Shown here: positions 17,332 through 26,781 of the stretch, piece by piece
Position numbering within the stretch: position 1 is the first letter of the stretch
How the letters are laid out: each line of letters opens with the position of its first letter
Assembly: GCF_019039055.1 (NCBI RefSeq)
Contig: NZ_JAHOPB010000001.1
Span: 2,108,001-2,172,000 of the forward strand
Reading direction: 5' to 3'
Length of the DNA: 64,000 nucleotides
From: Reyranella humidisoli
GTDB lineage: Bacteria > Pseudomonadota > Alphaproteobacteria > Reyranellales > Reyranellaceae
The notes under the pieces: model-generated
What the model saw: only the letters and a program-made list of their open reading frames with translations
Database searches by the model: none
What the model was told of the DNA's origin: nothing
Position numbers and translations under genes: made by a program

Positions 17332-18816
17332 GTGATTCTAGCTGATTTTCAAGGCTATTTCAGAGGAGCCGCTCTCGCGGCCATCGCGTCGCTTGGTCTT
17401 GTGGCGACGGAGCCGGCTTGGGCGCGCCAGCCGACGGAAAGCTTTTCCGAGCTGGTCGACAAATTGATGCCGACCGTCGTCAACATCACGACGACGCAGA
17501 ACGTGCCCCAGCAGGGTCCGCGGCTGCGCGACATGCCGCAGCTTCCGCCGGGCTCGCCCTTCGAGGAGCTCTTCAAGGAGTTCTTCGACAAGAAGGGTGG
17601 CGAGGAGCAGCAGAAGCGTCGCGGTACCTCGCTGGGCTCCGGGTTCGTGATCGACGGCGAGGGCTACATCGTCACCAACAACCACGTCATCCAGGGCGCC
17701 GAGGACATCACGGTCATCTTCCGCGACGACACCCAGCTCAAGGCCAAGCTGATCGGCTCCGACAGCCGCATCGACCTGGCCCTGCTGAAGGTCGAGCCGC
17801 CGAACAAGAAGCCCCTGCCGGCGGTGAAGTGGGGCGATTCCGACAAGTCGCGGGTCGGCGACTGGGTGATCGCCATCGGCAATCCGTTCGGCATGGGCCA
17901 TTCGGTGACGGCCGGCATCATTTCGGCGCGCGGCCGTTCGCTGAACGACTCACTCGACGACTACCTGCAGACCGACGCCGCCATCAACAAGGGCAACTCG
18001 GGCGGTCCGCTGTTCAACACCGACGGCGAGGTGATCGGCGTCAATACCGCGATCTACTCGCCCTCCGGCACCAATGCCGGCCTCGCCTTCTCCATCCCGT
18101 CGAATCTCGTGAAGCAGGTCGCCGACCAGCTGCGCGAGTTCGGCAAGGTCAAGCGCGGCTGGATCGGCGTCAGCTACCAGAGCGTCACCGACGATATCGC
18201 CGATTCCTTCGGCCTCGACCGTGCCCGCGGTGTGCTGGTGGCCAATGTCACGGCTGACGGCCCTGCCGCCAAGGCGGGCCTGAAGCGCAACGACATCATC
18301 ATCTCGTTCGGCGGCCAGGATGTCCTCGACCTGCGCCGCTTCCCGAAGATCGTCGCCAATGCCCGGGTGGGCAACACCGTCGACGTCGTCGTCTGGCGCG
18401 GGGCCAAGGAAGTGCCGCTGAAGCTGCGCGTCGGTGAGCAGGAAGAGGCCGAGAAGCAGAACACGTCGGCGCAGGGAACGAAGAAGCCGGCCGAGCCCGA
18501 CCAGCCGGTGACCTCGACCATCGAGCAGCTCGGCCTTTCCCTGCAGAAAGTCACCGACCAGCTGCGCGAGCGCTATGGTCTCTCCGACCAGGTGAAGGGC
18601 GTGATCATCACCAAGGTGGCGCCCAACAGCCCGGCCGCCGAGAAGCAGCTCCAGGCGGGCGACGTCATCCTCGAGGTCGACCAGAAGCCGGTCACGACGC
18701 CGCAGGAGGTCACCGAACTCGTGACCAAGCTGCAGCAGCAGAAGAAGCGCTCCGTGCTCCTGTTCGTCGAACGCCAGGGCGACCCCAGGTTCGCGGCGCT
18801 CCGTCTGCAGAAATAG
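17332..18816 (+). CDS. degP: DegP/HtrA-type periplasmic serine protease
   Basis: This periplasmic chaperone-protease degrades or refolds damaged envelope proteins. The 494-residue protein has a signal peptide (cleavage probably near AWARQ), a trypsin-like domain with the triad His118 (TNNHV), Asp148 (RIDLAL) and Ser223 (GNSGGPL), and two PDZ domains (about 275-365 and 390-490). The GTG at 17332 is selected because GGAGG lies 6 bases upstream. A more distant in-frame ATG at 17185 sits inside the hflC terminator and is unlikely. Placement after hflKC groups membrane and periplasmic quality control. Confidence 0.94.
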   Translation: MILADFQGYFRGAALAAIASLGLVATEPAWARQPTESFSELVDKLMPTVVNITTTQNVPQQGPRLRDMPQLPPGSPFEELFKEFFDKKGGEEQQKRRGTSLGSGFVIDGEGYIVTNNHVIQGAEDITVIFRDDTQLKAKLIGSDSRIDLALLKVEPPNKKPLPAVKWGDSDKSRVGDWVIAIGNPFGMGHSVTAGIISARGRSLNDSLDDYLQTDAAINKGNSGGPLFNTDGEVIGVNTAIYSPSGTNAGLAFSIPSNLVKQVADQLREFGKVKRGWIGVSYQSVTDDIADSFGLDRARGVLVANVTADGPAAKAGLKRNDIIISFGGQDVLDLRRFPKIVANARVGNTVDVVVWRGAKEVPLKLRVGEQEEAEKQNTSAQGTKKPAEPDQPVTSTIEQLGLSLQKVTDQLRERYGLSDQVKGVIITKVAPNSPAAEKQLQAGDVILEVDQKPVTTPQEVTELVTKLQQQKKRSVLLFVERQGDPRFAALRLQK

Positions 18817-18836
18817 GTTTCGCCTCCAGACAAACG

Positions 18837-18866
18837 AAAAGGCCGCGCACCGCGCGGCCTTTTTTG
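18837..18866 (+). terminator. Intrinsic terminator after degP
   Basis: GGCCGCG (18841-18847) pairs with CGCGGCC (18853-18859) and is followed by a run of six T (18860-18865). The A-run before the stem makes it partly bidirectional. Confidence 0.85.
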
Positions 18867-18874
18867 TTTCTCTG

Positions 18875-18963
18875 CCGTCTTGAGCAGAGCGAAAGACCTC
18901 GCCGAACGACCAGATTGCGTCCTGCGTTGTTGGCGGGAGGTCCTTCGCTGGCGCTCAGACGAC
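18875..18963. repeat. Intergenic palindromic element, family B copy 3 (degenerate)
   Basis: The left end is CCGTCTTGAGC, the middle has GCGAAAGACCTCG and GAGGTCCTTCGC, and the right end is GCGCTCAGACGAC. This is the same plan as the copies at 761-890 and 9233-9320. It lies between the convergent degP and oxidoreductase genes. Confidence 0.55.
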
Positions 18964-18970
18964 AAACAGG

Positions 18971-19975
18971 TCAGCCGACCTTAACCACCAGTTTGCCGAA
19001 GTTCTCGCCCTTCAGCAGGCCCATGAAGGCTTCGGGTGCCTTGGCGAGCCCGTCGATCACCGTCTCGCGACTCTTGAGCTTGCCCGACGCCACCAGCCCG
19101 CCGACCTCGTTCACGAACTCGCCCATGAGGGCCACGTGGTCGGAGACGATGAAGCCCTGCAGGGTCAGGCGGCGCTGGACGATGGTGAACATCTTCTCGG
19201 GGCCTGCGATCGGCGTGGCGTCCTGGTATTCCGAGATGGCGCCGCAGAAGGCGACGCGGCCGAAATTGTTCAGGCGCGCGAAGACGGCGTGGAAGATCCT
19301 GCCGCCGACATTCTCGAAATCGGCATCGATACCCTGGGGGCAGAGCTTGTCGAGCACCGCGCCCACGTCGCGCTCGGTCTTGTGGTTGAAGCAGGCGTCG
19401 TAGCCCGCCTCGCGCACCGCCCACTGGCACTTCTGCTCGTCGCCGGCGCAGCCCACGACATGCGCGCCCGCCAGCTTGGCGAGTTGGCCCGCCACCTGGC
19501 CGACCGCGCCGGTCGCGGCGGAGACGAACACCGTCTCGCCGGCCTTGGGCTTGCAGATGTGCTTGATGCCGTACCAGGCGGTGAAGCTCGGCATGCCCAG
19601 CACGCCGAGATAGGCCGAGAGCGGGATGCCGGCCGCATCGATCTTGCGCAGGCCCTTGCCGTCATGGACCGTGTGGGTGGCCCAGTTCAGCATGCCCATC
19701 ACGATGTCGCCCTTGGCGTAGCGCGGGTTCTTCGACTCGACGACCTCGCCGACCGAGCCGCCGGTCAGCGGCTTGTCGAGTTCGAAGGGCGGCGTGTAGG
19801 AGCGCAGTTCGGTCATGCGCGGCCGCATGTAGGGATCGAGCGACAGGAAGCGTTGCGCCACCAGGATCTGGCCGTCGGCCAGGGCGGGGAGCGCAACCGT
19901 TTCGGCGCGGAAGCAATCGGCAGTGACGTCGCCCTCGGGGCGCTTGGCGAGGACGATCTGCTGGATGTCTGTCAT
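18971..19975 (-). CDS. NADP-dependent oxidoreductase (MDR, LTB4DH/CurA-like)
   Basis: This 334-residue protein belongs to the zinc-free medium-chain reductases that reduce the double bond of enones and enals with NADPH. The Rossmann region contains VFVSAATGAVGQVAGQLAKL, and the substrate-side FLSLDPYMRPRM motif is typical of this group. The protein lacks the zinc-binding Cys cluster of alcohol dehydrogenases. The start overlaps the serB stop by 4 bases (ATGA), so it is translated from the serB message. A metabolic link between the two is not obvious. Confidence 0.88.
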   Translation of the reverse strand: MTDIQQIVLAKRPEGDVTADCFRAETVALPALADGQILVAQRFLSLDPYMRPRMTELRSYTPPFELDKPLTGGSVGEVVESKNPRYAKGDIVMGMLNWATHTVHDGKGLRKIDAAGIPLSAYLGVLGMPSFTAWYGIKHICKPKAGETVFVSAATGAVGQVAGQLAKLAGAHVVGCAGDEQKCQWAVREAGYDACFNHKTERDVGAVLDKLCPQGIDADFENVGGRIFHAVFARLNNFGRVAFCGAISEYQDATPIAGPEKMFTIVQRRLTLQGFIVSDHVALMGEFVNEVGGLVASGKLKSRETVIDGLAKAPEAFMGLLKGENFGKLVVKVG

Positions 19976-20853
19976 GGGTCTTTCCTCTCTTCGAAGTCGC
20001 TCAGGCGATAGCCCTGCAGGTAGAGCAGCGCGCTCAGGTCGCCGTGGTTGATGCCGGCCGGCACTTCGGCCGCCACGGCAGGTTTGGCATGGAAGGCGAC
20101 GCCGAGGCCGGCGGCCTTCAGCATCGGCAGGTCATTGGCGCCGTCGCCGACGGTCACGGCATCGGCGATGGTGATGTCGTGTTCGCCGGCCAGCCGCTGC
20201 AGGGTCGTGAACTTGGCTTCCTTGCCGAGGATCGGGCGGCCGACCGTACCGGCCAGTGAGGTGCCGTCATGTTCCAGCACGTTGGCGGCATCGAAGTCGA
20301 AGCCCAGCTTCTTGCGTACCATCGACGTAAAATAGGTGAAGCCGCCCGAGACCAGCGCGCAATAGGCGCCGTGCTTCTTCATGGTTGCGACCAGGGTGGC
20401 GCCGCCCGGCATGTAGCGGATGCGCGTTGCGGCCTCGTCCAGCTTGCCGACCGGCAGTCCCTTCAGCAGCCCGACCCGCTCCTCGAGCGCTCCGGCGAAA
20501 TCGATCTCGCCGTTCATGGCGCGGGCGGTGATGCCGGCGATTTTCTCGCGCAGGCCGAGAAAGTCGGCCAGTTCGTCGAGCATCTCGTTGTGGATCATGG
20601 TCGATTCCATGTCCGCGACGAGCAGCTTCTTGCGCCGGCCCTGCGAGGCGAGGACGATCGCATCGACATCAGGAAGGGCGGGCGGCGCGGCCGCGCCGTC
20701 GAACGGCAGATCGCAGGCGATGCCGGGGGCCAGCCAGTCGGGTTGGCCGACGGTGGCGCCGGCACGCTTCAGCGCTTCGGCGGCGGCCGCCACGACCGCC
20801 TCGGTGAGGGCGGGACGGGCGGGATTGGAGATGAGGACCAGTACGTTTTTCAC
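19972..20853 (-). CDS. serB: Phosphoserine phosphatase SerB
   Basis: SerB removes phosphate from O-phosphoserine in the last step of serine synthesis. The 293-residue protein has an N-terminal ACT-like region (about 1-70) and a HAD phosphatase domain. HAD motif I reads DMEST instead of the usual DMDST, so the nucleophile Asp is kept while the second acidic residue is Glu. Motif II is LVSGG, and VGDGANDLPML forms motif IV. Length and overall motifs fit SerB. The Glu is conservative and may be normal in this lineage. Confidence 0.92.
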   Translation of the reverse strand: MKNVLVLISNPARPALTEAVVAAAAEALKRAGATVGQPDWLAPGIACDLPFDGAAAPPALPDVDAIVLASQGRRKKLLVADMESTMIHNEMLDELADFLGLREKIAGITARAMNGEIDFAGALEERVGLLKGLPVGKLDEAATRIRYMPGGATLVATMKKHGAYCALVSGGFTYFTSMVRKKLGFDFDAANVLEHDGTSLAGTVGRPILGKEAKFTTLQRLAGEHDITIADAVTVGDGANDLPMLKAAGLGVAFHAKPAVAAEVPAGINHGDLSALLYLQGYRLSDFEERKDP

Positions 20854-20903
20854 GCCCCGGCTCTAGCGTCGGGGTCGCGGATTTGCAAACAGTGCGCCGG
20901 CTC

Positions 20904-21839
20904 ATGGTTTCGCAGGCAAAAGCTCCTGTCATCGTCGTCACCGGACCGACCGCCAGCGGCAAGTCGGCGCTGGCGCTCGCGCTGGCCGAGCGTCGCGGCG
21001 GCACGGTGATCAACGCCGACGCGATGCAGACCTACGACGCCTTCCCGATCCTGACGGCGCAGCCGGCGCCCGAGGAGCAGGCGCGGGCGCCGCACGCGCT
21101 CTATGGCGTGGTACCCCTCGGCGAGACCGTGTCGGCGGCAAGTTGGCGCACGCTGGCCAGCGGGGAGATCGAGCGGGCGCGGGCCGCCGGCCGCGTGCCC
21201 ATCCTGTGCGGCGGCTCGGGCCTCTACCTGCGCACCCTGATGAAGGGCATCGCACCGATACCCGACGCGCCGCCCGAGCTTCGGGAGCAGGCCAATGCCG
21301 ACTGGGCCGCGCTGGGTCCGGCAGCCTTCCGGGCCCGGCTGGCCGAGCACGATCCCGTCCTCGTCGGCCGGCTGAAGCCGGGTGACCGCCAGCGCCATGT
21401 CCGCGCCTGGGAAGTCTGGCAGGCCACGGGCCGCCCCTTGAGTGCCTGGCAGGAGGGCGAGGCCTCGACCGCGCCCTGGCGGTTCGTGACGGTGCTGCTG
21501 TCCCCTGACCGGACCTGGCTGCGCGAACGCATCGAGCGACGCTTCGACGTCATGCTGGCGGGCGGTATCGAGGCCGAGGCGCGGGCGGTCTTCGACCGCC
21601 AGCCCGATCCGGCCTGGCCCGGTCTCAAGGCTCATGGCGCACCCGAACTGTTCCGCCATTTCCGGGGAGAGATGTCGCGGGAGGACGTCCGGCGGGTCGC
21701 CATCGATCACACGCGGCAGTATGCCAAGCGCCAGATGACGTGGTTTCGGCACCAGATGGCACCAGATCTGGTATTCGACCCAAGGGCTGATCAAGCTCTG
21801 GTCGCGATTGAGAAATATTTGGACAATCCAGACACCTGA
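20904..21839 (+). CDS. miaA: tRNA dimethylallyltransferase MiaA
   Basis: MiaA adds a dimethylallyl group to A37 next to the anticodon in tRNAs that read codons starting with U. The 311-residue protein has the P-loop VTGPTASGKSALAL, the DAMQTYDAFPILTAQP region (which corresponds to the DSRQVY segment in other species) and the CGGSGLYLRTLMKGI segment. Near the C-terminus, DHTRQYAKRQMTWFRHQ is the family's usual end. The ATG at 20904 is chosen over the upstream TTG because it gives a normal N-terminus. It is divergent from serB. Confidence 0.95.
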   Translation: MVSQAKAPVIVVTGPTASGKSALALALAERRGGTVINADAMQTYDAFPILTAQPAPEEQARAPHALYGVVPLGETVSAASWRTLASGEIERARAAGRVPILCGGSGLYLRTLMKGIAPIPDAPPELREQANADWAALGPAAFRARLAEHDPVLVGRLKPGDRQRHVRAWEVWQATGRPLSAWQEGEASTAPWRFVTVLLSPDRTWLRERIERRFDVMLAGGIEAEARAVFDRQPDPAWPGLKAHGAPELFRHFRGEMSREDVRRVAIDHTRQYAKRQMTWFRHQMAPDLVFDPRADQALVAIEKYLDNPDT

Positions 21840-21864
21840 AACTTTGCGTTTCGATCTTTTTGGA

Positions 21865-21893
21865 TTGACCGGTTCCGACCCTGCCACTATGTT
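21865..21893 (+). promoter_or_regulatory. Predicted ilvB promoter
   Basis: TTGACC (21865-21870) and TATGTT (21888-21893) have 17-base spacing. The expected transcription start, near 21900, is just before the leader hairpin at 21902-21923. This is the best sigma-70 match I saw in the window. Confidence 0.65.
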
Positions 21894-21901
21894 CCGCCGC
21901 G

Positions 21902-21923
21902 CCGCAAAACCCCCGTTTTGCGG
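21902..21923 (+). promoter_or_regulatory. Leader hairpin of ilvB mRNA
   Basis: CCGCAAAAC and GTTTTGCGG form a 9-bp perfect stem with a CCCC loop. It sits between the predicted transcription start and the ribosome-binding site GAAGGAG (21935-21941). No long T-run follows, so it is not a standard terminator. It may stabilise the mRNA 5' end. I see no short leader peptide rich in Ile, Val or Leu. Confidence 0.5.
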
Positions 21924-21947
21924 CACATTTGTCAGAAGGAGAGCACT

Positions 21948-23723
21948 GTGACGAAGCCCGAGGAGTCCGCCACGACCGGCGCCGATCTGTTGGTGAAAGC
22001 CCTGATCGACGAGGAAGTCGAGGTCGTCTTCGGCTATCCCGGCGGTGCGGTCCTTCCGATCTACGATTCGCTGTTCAAGCAGAACCGGCTGCGCCACATC
22101 CTGGTGCGCCACGAGCAGGCGGCCGTGCACGCCGCCGAGGGCTATGCCCGCTCGACCGGCAAGGTCGGCGTGGTGCTGGTGACCTCCGGTCCCGGCGCGA
22201 CCAATGCCGTGACCGGCCTCACCGATGCGCTGATGGATTCGATCCCGCTCGTCTGCCTGACCGGCCAGGTGCCGACTCACCTGATCGGCAACGACGCCTT
22301 CCAGGAAGCCGACACGACCGGCATCACGCGTCCCTGCACCAAGCACAATTACCTGGTGAAGTCGGTGGGCGATCTCGCCCGCTCGGTCCACGAGGCCTTT
22401 TACGTGGCGCGCTCCGGCCGTCCGGGCCCGGTCGTCATCGACCTGCCCAAGGACGTGCTGATGAACAAGCACGAGTACACGCCGCCGCCGAAGGTCGCGG
22501 TGACGCACAAGAGCTACCGGCCGCAGACCCAGCCGGACCCGAAGAAGATCGAGCAGGCGATCGAGATGATCGCGCAGGCCAAGCGCCCGGTGTTCTATGC
22601 CGGCGGCGGCATCATCAATGCCGGTCCCAAGGCCTCGAAGTTGCTGACGCAGTTCGTGCATCTCACGGGCTATCCGGTCACCAACACGCTGATGGGCCTC
22701 GGCGCCTTCCCGGCGTCGGACAAGCAGTTCCTCGGCATGCTGGGCATGCACGGCACCTACGAAGCCAACCTGGCGATGCACGGCTGCGACGTGATGATCA
22801 ACATCGGCGCGCGCTTCGACGATCGCATCACCGGCAACCTGACGAAGTTCTCGCCGAACTCGAAGAAGATCCACGTCGACATCGATCCGTCGTCGATCAA
22901 CAAGAACGTCCGTGTCGACCTCGCCATCGTCGGCGACGCCGGCATCGTGCTCGAGGAGCTGCTCAAGGCCTGGAAGGCGAAGCAGCCGAAGGTCGACCAG
23001 AAGGCGCTGAAGGCGTGGTGGGCCGAGATCGACACGTGGCGGGCGCGCAACTGCCTCGCCTACAAGCCGAACAAGCAGGTGATCAAGCCGCAATACGCGC
23101 TGGAGCGGCTCTATCATCACATCAAGGACAAGGACCACTACATCACGACCGAAGTGGGCCAGCACCAGATGTGGGCGGCGCAGTTCCTGAAGTTCGAGCA
23201 GCCCAACCGCTGGATGACCTCGGGCGGCCTCGGCACCATGGGCTACGGCTTCCCCGCGGCGCTGGGCGTGCAGATCGCCCATCCCGAGGCGCTCGTCATC
23301 GACGTGGCGGGCGAAGCCTCGATCCTGATGAACATCCAGGAGCTCTCCACGGCGGCGCAGTATCGCCTGCCGGTGAAGATCTTCGTGCTGAACAACCACT
23401 ACATGGGCATGGTCCGGCAGTGGCAGGAGCTGCTGCACGGTGGCCGCTATTCCGAGAGCTATTCAGAATCTCTGCCCGACTTCGTGAAGGTCGCCGAGGC
23501 GTTCGGCGCCAAGGGCCTGCGCTGCGAGGATCCGGCCAAGCTCGACGATACGATCAAGGAGATGATCGATCTGAAGCACCCCGTAATCGTCGACGTCATC
23601 GTCGACGAAAAGGAGAACTGCTTCCCGATGATCCCCTCGGGTGCTGCCCACAACGAGATGCTGCTGGGTCCGGACGACAAGCAGTCCACGACGGTGTCGG
23701 AAGAAGGCATGGTGCTGGTGTGA
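21948..23723 (+). CDS. ilvB: Acetolactate synthase, large catalytic subunit
   Basis: This subunit catalyses the first shared step of Val, Leu and Ile synthesis, joining pyruvate with pyruvate or 2-oxobutyrate using thiamine diphosphate. The 591-residue protein shows the catalytic Glu in VRHEQAAVHAAEGYAR, a central FAD-binding domain and the C-terminal ThDP domain. The metal/ThDP motif reads VAGEASILMNIQEL where many homologues have GDGS or GDAS, and I believe this variant is common in alphaproteobacteria. The GTG start is set by GAAGGAG upstream. The stop overlaps ilvN as GTGA. Confidence 0.95.
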   Translation: MTKPEESATTGADLLVKALIDEEVEVVFGYPGGAVLPIYDSLFKQNRLRHILVRHEQAAVHAAEGYARSTGKVGVVLVTSGPGATNAVTGLTDALMDSIPLVCLTGQVPTHLIGNDAFQEADTTGITRPCTKHNYLVKSVGDLARSVHEAFYVARSGRPGPVVIDLPKDVLMNKHEYTPPPKVAVTHKSYRPQTQPDPKKIEQAIEMIAQAKRPVFYAGGGIINAGPKASKLLTQFVHLTGYPVTNTLMGLGAFPASDKQFLGMLGMHGTYEANLAMHGCDVMINIGARFDDRITGNLTKFSPNSKKIHVDIDPSSINKNVRVDLAIVGDAGIVLEELLKAWKAKQPKVDQKALKAWWAEIDTWRARNCLAYKPNKQVIKPQYALERLYHHIKDKDHYITTEVGQHQMWAAQFLKFEQPNRWMTSGGLGTMGYGFPAALGVQIAHPEALVIDVAGEASILMNIQELSTAAQYRLPVKIFVLNNHYMGMVRQWQELLHGGRYSESYSESLPDFVKVAEAFGAKGLRCEDPAKLDDTIKEMIDLKHPVIVDVIVDEKENCFPMIPSGAAHNEMLLGPDDKQSTTVSEEGMVLV

Positions 23724-24232
23724 GCAAGGATACGTCTGTGGTCGCCCACACGATCTCCGTCCTGGTGGCCAACGAGCCGGGCATCCTCGCGCGCGTGGTC
23801 GGCCTGTTCTCCGGCCGCGGCTACAACATCGAGAGCCTGACTGTCGCGGAGACCAACGCGAAGGAAAGCCAGTCGCGCATCACCATCGTGACCAAGGGCA
23901 CGCCCATGATCATCGAGCAGATCAAGGCGCAGCTCGACCGTCTCGTGCCGGTCTATCGCGTGCGCGACCTCACGGTCGAGGGCCCGCACATCGAGCGCGA
24001 GCTGGCGCTGGTGAAGGTGAAGGGCGTCGGCGAGAAGCGCGTCGAGGCGCTGCGCCTGGCCGACGTGTTCCGGGCCAAGGTGATCGACGCCAAGTCCGAT
24101 TCCTTCGTGTTCGAGGTCACGGGCAACAGCGACAAGGTCCAGACCTTCATCGGCCTGATGGAGACGCTGGGCCTGGTCGATGTCTGCCGCACCGGCATCG
24201 TCGCCATGTCGCGCGGCGGCGAGGCGCTCTAG
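23720..24232 (+). CDS. ilvN: Acetolactate synthase, small regulatory subunit
   Basis: This is the regulatory partner of IlvB, giving stability and feedback inhibition by Val. The 170-residue protein has an N-terminal ACT domain (HTISVLVANEPGILARVVGLFSGRGYNIESL) and the C-terminal ALS-SS domain, with FEVTGNSDKVQTFIGLM. The GTG start is coupled to the ilvB stop (GTGA). The length is close to the usual 160-180. The LysE-family gene starts 2 bases after the stop. Confidence 0.94.
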   Translation: MSKDTSVVAHTISVLVANEPGILARVVGLFSGRGYNIESLTVAETNAKESQSRITIVTKGTPMIIEQIKAQLDRLVPVYRVRDLTVEGPHIERELALVKVKGVGEKRVEALRLADVFRAKVIDAKSDSFVFEVTGNSDKVQTFIGLMETLGLVDVCRTGIVAMSRGGEAL

Positions 24233-24234
24233 GC

Positions 24235-24855
24235 ATGGAGTACGTCGCGGCCCTTGCCGGGCTCGCGGTCGTCCATCTGCTTGCCGTGGCGAGCCCCGGC
24301 CCGTCGACGGTGCTGGTCGTCCAGACCGCGGCGGTCGCGGGCCGCCGTGCCGGACTCCTCGCGGCCTTCGCCATGATGCTGGGCGCGGTCGCCTGGGCGG
24401 CTGCAGCGCTCTATGGCCTGCAGATCCTGTTCGCGCGCTTCGAGTGGCTCTACGTCGCCTTCCGCATCGGCGGCGCGCTCTATCTGCTCTATCTCGCCTG
24501 GATGCTGCTGCGCCATGCCGGCGCGCCGCTGCCCGAGGCCGATCCGTCGGCAGGGCGGGGAGGGGCCTGGCAGGGCTTCCTGAAGGCGCTTCTGCTGCAG
24601 CTCAGCAACCCCAAGGTCATGGTCTTCATGGGCAGCATCTTCGTCTCCCTGCTGCCCGCCCAGATGCCGTCCTGGATGGAGGCCACGGTGCTGGCCATCG
24701 TGGCGGTCAACGAGTTCAGCTGGTTCGCCCTGCTGACGCTGCTCTTCTCGGGCGAGACGGCGCGCGCCTTCTACCGGCGAACCAAGCTCTGGCTCGACCG
24801 GTTCATGGGCGGCGCGCTGGCGCTGCTGGGCCTGAAGCTGGCCTTCGACCGCTAG
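24235..24855 (+). CDS. LysE/RhtB family amino acid exporter
   Basis: This 206-residue membrane protein has about six transmembrane helices. The opening helix contains AVASPGPSTVLVVQTAAVAGRRAG, the family signature near the N-terminus, and NPKVMVFMGSIFVSLLP marks a middle helix. LysE/RhtB proteins export amino acids such as Lys, Arg, Thr, homoserine or branched-chain amino acids. Position just 2 bases after ilvN suggests a role in exporting branched-chain amino acids or limiting their build-up, which is an inference from context. The 3' end overlaps the convergent lipoprotein gene by 4 bases. Confidence 0.86.
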   Translation: MEYVAALAGLAVVHLLAVASPGPSTVLVVQTAAVAGRRAGLLAAFAMMLGAVAWAAAALYGLQILFARFEWLYVAFRIGGALYLLYLAWMLLRHAGAPLPEADPSAGRGGAWQGFLKALLLQLSNPKVMVFMGSIFVSLLPAQMPSWMEATVLAIVAVNEFSWFALLTLLFSGETARAFYRRTKLWLDRFMGGALALLGLKLAFDR

Positions 24856-25397
24856 TAGTTCGACAGGCCCTTGATCGACGCGACGCGGCCCTCGATCTCG
24901 GCCAGGTTGGCCGGCGCCTTGTCGATCACGAACAGCGCCTGGGTCCGTCCGTTCATCTGCAGGGGATCGCCGCCCTCGCGCTGCTGCATTTCGCCCAGGA
25001 AAGTGCCGGCCGGACGGCAGGTCGGGGTGGCGCTCAGCCCGCCGAAATTGACGCCCGGATAGCGCAGGCAGATCTGGGTGATCGGCTGGCCGCTCGAATC
25101 GCTGGTGTTCTCGACCATCCATTGACCCTGGAAGATGCGGCGCTGGCCGACCATCCAGACGAGGTCGCGACCGTCCGCCGTCGAGTAGTGGATCTGGGCC
25201 GGGCCGTTGCCGCGGGTCCACAGCCAGGTGTGGTTGCGCATGGCCCGGGCGGCCCCGTGCAGCGTCGAGTTCTCCACGGCGTAGTCGATGCCCGGCATGC
25301 CGACGGCCGGCCCAGTGGGCGCGTCGGAGGGCTGCGAGCAGGCCGCCAGCGCGAGGGCGGCGAGCGGGAGGGCGAGGGTGGAGCGAAGGGACGACAT
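24852..25397 (-). CDS. Putative lipoprotein of unknown function
   Basis: This 181-residue protein has a signal peptide with a lipobox, LAAC (cleavage before the Cys at about residue 20), so it is probably lipidated. The mature part has IDYAVENSTLHGAARAMRNHTWLWTRGNG and short conserved-looking Trp and Cys positions. Two Cys in the middle (CLRYPG and PTCRPAG) may form a disulphide. I do not recognise the family. The ATG at 25397 is preceded by GAGAGGAAAG. It lies between ilvN-LysE and ilvC on the opposite strand. Confidence 0.72.
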   Translation of the reverse strand: MSSLRSTLALPLAALALAACSQPSDAPTGPAVGMPGIDYAVENSTLHGAARAMRNHTWLWTRGNGPAQIHYSTADGRDLVWMVGQRRIFQGQWMVENTSDSSGQPITQICLRYPGVNFGGLSATPTCRPAGTFLGEMQQREGGDPLQMNGRTQALFVIDKAPANLAEIEGRVASIKGLSNY

Positions 25398-25556
25398 CAG
25401 GAAGCTTTCCTCTCGGAGGCTTGGGCGGGAGCGGCTACCCCATACCATATGTAGAATCGGGGTTCGCTGGCGAGGGGCGTCTTGGGTTCGACGCAGGGCG
25501 ACCATGCATTGAAGCAGCATTCGAGGCTGGTTTTTACGGGCCGGTTTGTCTACTAA

Positions 25557-26618
<1,062 letters not shown>

Positions 26619-26682
26619 GCGCGCCTTGGCGGGCGGCAGCGCTTGTAACCAAGCGCGAGAGCCCGCACCGGGCAGAAAGGAT

Positions 26683-26708
26683 AAAGGCGCCGAAACCGGC
26701 GCCTTTTT
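26683..26708 (+). terminator. Intrinsic terminator after ilvC
   Basis: AAAGGCGCCG (26683-26692) pairs with CGGCGCCTTT (26697-26706) across a 4-base loop, and the T-run continues to 26708. It separates ilvC from the convergent SDR gene. Confidence 0.88.
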
Positions 26709-26781
26709 CTTGTCTATTTTGCACGGAGCGGGCTCCCGCGCCTCTGAAGGCGCTGCCGCCCGCCGGCGCGTGTGAACGCGC

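Noticed and set aside
20850..23438. 862-codon minus-strand frame over miaA and ilvB
   Set aside because: Antisense to two clearly real genes; composition matches a shadow.
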